Shown here: piece after piece, positions 62,739-64,000 of the stretch
How the letters are laid out: the number at the start of each line of letters is the position of its first letter
Numbering within the stretch: position 1 is the first letter of the stretch
From: Bhargavaea ullalensis
GTDB taxonomy: Bacteria > Bacillota > Bacilli > Bacillales_A > Planococcaceae
Reading direction: 5' to 3' (one strand)
Length of the DNA stretch: 64,000 nucleotides
NCBI RefSeq assembly: GCF_040545425.1
Contig: NZ_JBEPLW010000006.1
The notes under the pieces: model-generated
Database searches by the model: none
Told to the model about the DNA's origin: nothing
Seen by the model: only the letters and a program-made list of their open reading frames with translations
Translations under genes and position numbers: made by a program

Positions 62739-63854
62739 ATGCGCATCGGTGTACCGAAGGAAGTCAAGAACAATGAAAACCGCGTTGCGATGACGCCGGC
62801 CGGAGTGGTCACGCTGGAACTGGCCGGACATGAAGTTCTGATTGAGAAAGGAGCCGGTAAAGGTTCCGGATTCACTGACGCGGATTACCGCGAAGCGGGT
62901 GCCGTCATCGTCGAAACGGCGGAAGAAGCGTGGGCTGCCGAGATGGTCATGAAAGTGAAGGAGCCGCTGCCGGAAGAGTATCGCCATTTCCGTGAAGGGC
63001 TCATCCTGTTCACATACCTGCATCTTGCTCCGGAAGAAGAATTGACGGCTGCCCTGCTGGAACATAAAGTGGTCGGCATCGCCTATGAAACCGTCCAGCT
63101 GCCGAACCGTTCGCTGCCGCTCCTTTCGCCGATGAGCGAAGTCGCAGGCCGCATGGCGACGCAGATCGGCGCCACATTCCTTGAGCGCAACCACGGCGGA
63201 AAAGGAATCTTGCTCTCCGGCGTGCCGGGCGTCGGCCGCGGCAAAGTCACCGTCATCGGCGGCGGCATGGCCGGCGCGAACGCCGCACGCGTTGCAGTCG
63301 GCATGGGCGCTCGCGTGACGGTCATCGACCTGAGCCCCGAGCGGCTCCGCCAGCTTGACGACCAGTTCGGCAACGACATCGAAACGCTTATGTCGAACCC
63401 GTTCAACATTGCGGAATCGGTGAAGGATTCGGACCTCGTCGTCGGTGCAGTTTTGATTCCGGGTGCGAAGGCACCGAAACTCGTCACGGAAGAAATGGTG
63501 AAGTCGATGCAGCCTGGCTCTGTGCTCGTCGACATCGCGATCGACCAGGGCGGCATCTTCGAGACGAGTGACAGGATCACGACGCACGATGATCCGACAT
63601 ACGAAAAGCACGGCGTCGTCCATTACGCCGTCGCGAACATGCCGGGCGCCGTCCCGCGCACATCCACGATGGCGCTCACGAACGTGACGGTCCCTTACGC
63701 ACTCCAGATCGCAAACAAAGGCTGGAAGCAGGCCGCTCTTGATAATGAAGCGCTCCGCAAAGGCTTCAATACGCTGGAAGGCCATGTCACCTACCAGGCC
63801 GTCGCAGAAGATCAAAAACGCGAATACGTGCCGGTCGAAACGCTTCTTGGCTGA
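62739..63854 (+). CDS. ald: Alanine dehydrogenase
   Basis: A 371-residue NAD-dependent oxidoreductase. The N-terminus MRIGVPKEVKNNENRVAMTP, the substrate residues Lys74 (MKVKEP) and His95 (LFTYLHL), the Rossmann motif VIGGGMAGANAARVAVGMGA and the catalytic Asp in IAIDQGGIFETS are all there. It interconverts L-alanine and pyruvate plus ammonia, supplying energy on alanine and being needed for normal sporulation in B. subtilis. The ATG follows GTAGGAGGG. A strong terminator and then a group II intron follow. Confidence 0.96.
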   Translation: MRIGVPKEVKNNENRVAMTPAGVVTLELAGHEVLIEKGAGKGSGFTDADYREAGAVIVETAEEAWAAEMVMKVKEPLPEEYRHFREGLILFTYLHLAPEEELTAALLEHKVVGIAYETVQLPNRSLPLLSPMSEVAGRMATQIGATFLERNHGGKGILLSGVPGVGRGKVTVIGGGMAGANAARVAVGMGARVTVIDLSPERLRQLDDQFGNDIETLMSNPFNIAESVKDSDLVVGAVLIPGAKAPKLVTEEMVKSMQPGSVLVDIAIDQGGIFETSDRITTHDDPTYEKHGVVHYAVANMPGAVPRTSTMALTNVTVPYALQIANKGWKQAALDNEALRKGFNTLEGHVTYQAVAEDQKREYVPVETLLG

Positions 63855-63865
63855 CCAAAATAAGA

Positions 63866-63903
63866 AAGCCCGCGGGGAAGGATATCCTTCCCTGCGGGCT
63901 TTT
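63866..63903 (+). terminator. Terminator of ald
   Basis: AAGCCCGCGGGGAAGGA pairs with TCCTTCCCTGCGGGCTT; T-run TTTT. The group II intron begins 4-5 nt after the T-run. Confidence 0.93.
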
Positions 63904-63907
63904 CGAT

Positions 63908-64000
63908 GTGCGCCCAGCATGGGCGCAGTCTATAGGGTGCAAGTCCCGAGCTGTGAAGGCAGAAGTAACAGTTAGCTTAACGCAAGGGTGTCCACCGTGA
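63908..64000 (+). mobile_element. Group IIC intron, 5' end only (cut by window edge)
   Basis: The sequence from GTGCGCCCAGCATGGGCGCAG through TCTATAGGGTGCAAGTCCCG, GCTGTGAAGGCAGAAGTAAC and AACGCAAGGGTGTCC matches, as I recall it, domain I of the bacterial group IIC intron class that includes the Oceanobacillus iheyensis intron. It starts just downstream of the ald terminator, the kind of site group IIC introns prefer. The reverse transcriptase gene and 3' end would lie beyond the window. Strand and class are clear; whether the intron is complete is unknown. Confidence 0.88.

Overview
The window is chromosomal DNA of a high-GC, endospore-forming member of the Bacillales, most likely a Planococcaceae-type genus. 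This is inferred from strong Bacillus-like gene order and gene families, two T-box leaders, tandem sigma-H and sigma-B type promoters before ytxGH, a sigma-G type promoter before an alpha/beta SASP gene, and a CcpA/cre regulatory circuit. Almost everything is core chromosome. The only mobile element is the 5' end of a group IIC intron cut off by the right edge.

Left part (1-12 kb): a secreted nuclease cut by the window edge, formimidoylglutamase (hutG), a long 20-bp tandem repeat array, a type III polyketide synthase operon (bpsA-bpsB), the tRNA methyltransferase gene mnmM, an MFS transporter, a 3-oxoacid CoA-transferase (scoAB), a MoxR / DUF58 / DUF4129-like operon and a CynX-type MFS transporter. 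Middle left (12-28 kb): T-box-leuS, an HI0933-type flavoprotein, a MurJ-like flippase, rsuA, ytzE, pepV, dat, ytlR, trmB, ytnP, ytzB, ytoP, a DUF84 NTPase, a lipoprotein, ytpQ and ytpR.

Middle (28-48 kb): sftA, murC, ytxG-ytxH, aroA (chorismate mutase-DAHP synthase), ccpA, acuCBA facing acsA (acetyl-CoA synthetase with its acetylase and deacetylase), a class A PBP, T-box-tyrS and an AlaX-type editing protein. Right (48-64 kb): a BtuF-like binding protein, rpsD with an S4-type leader, methionine gamma-lyase facing free-methionine-sulfoxide reductase, ezrA, nifZ-thiI, sspA, ytcI, rarD, sppA-yteJ, tpx, ytxK, a universal stress protein, ald and the group II intron.

The least explained structure is intergenic. 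Three sequence families of 20-21 bp tandem repeats form four arrays (1561-1860, 14605-14688, 16105-16209, 41735-41818). Each has a conserved core of about 13 bp and a variable linker, and three of the four lie between convergent genes beside terminators. A second repeat type, about 120-130 bp with GCAAGGAC/GTCCTTGC ends, occurs three times. The copy after ccpA is split by a different structured repeat and lies between the arms of what looks like the ccpA terminator. Protein-level oddities are a thiol peroxidase without its resolving cysteine and a ytlR reading frame that runs 131 nt into trmB.
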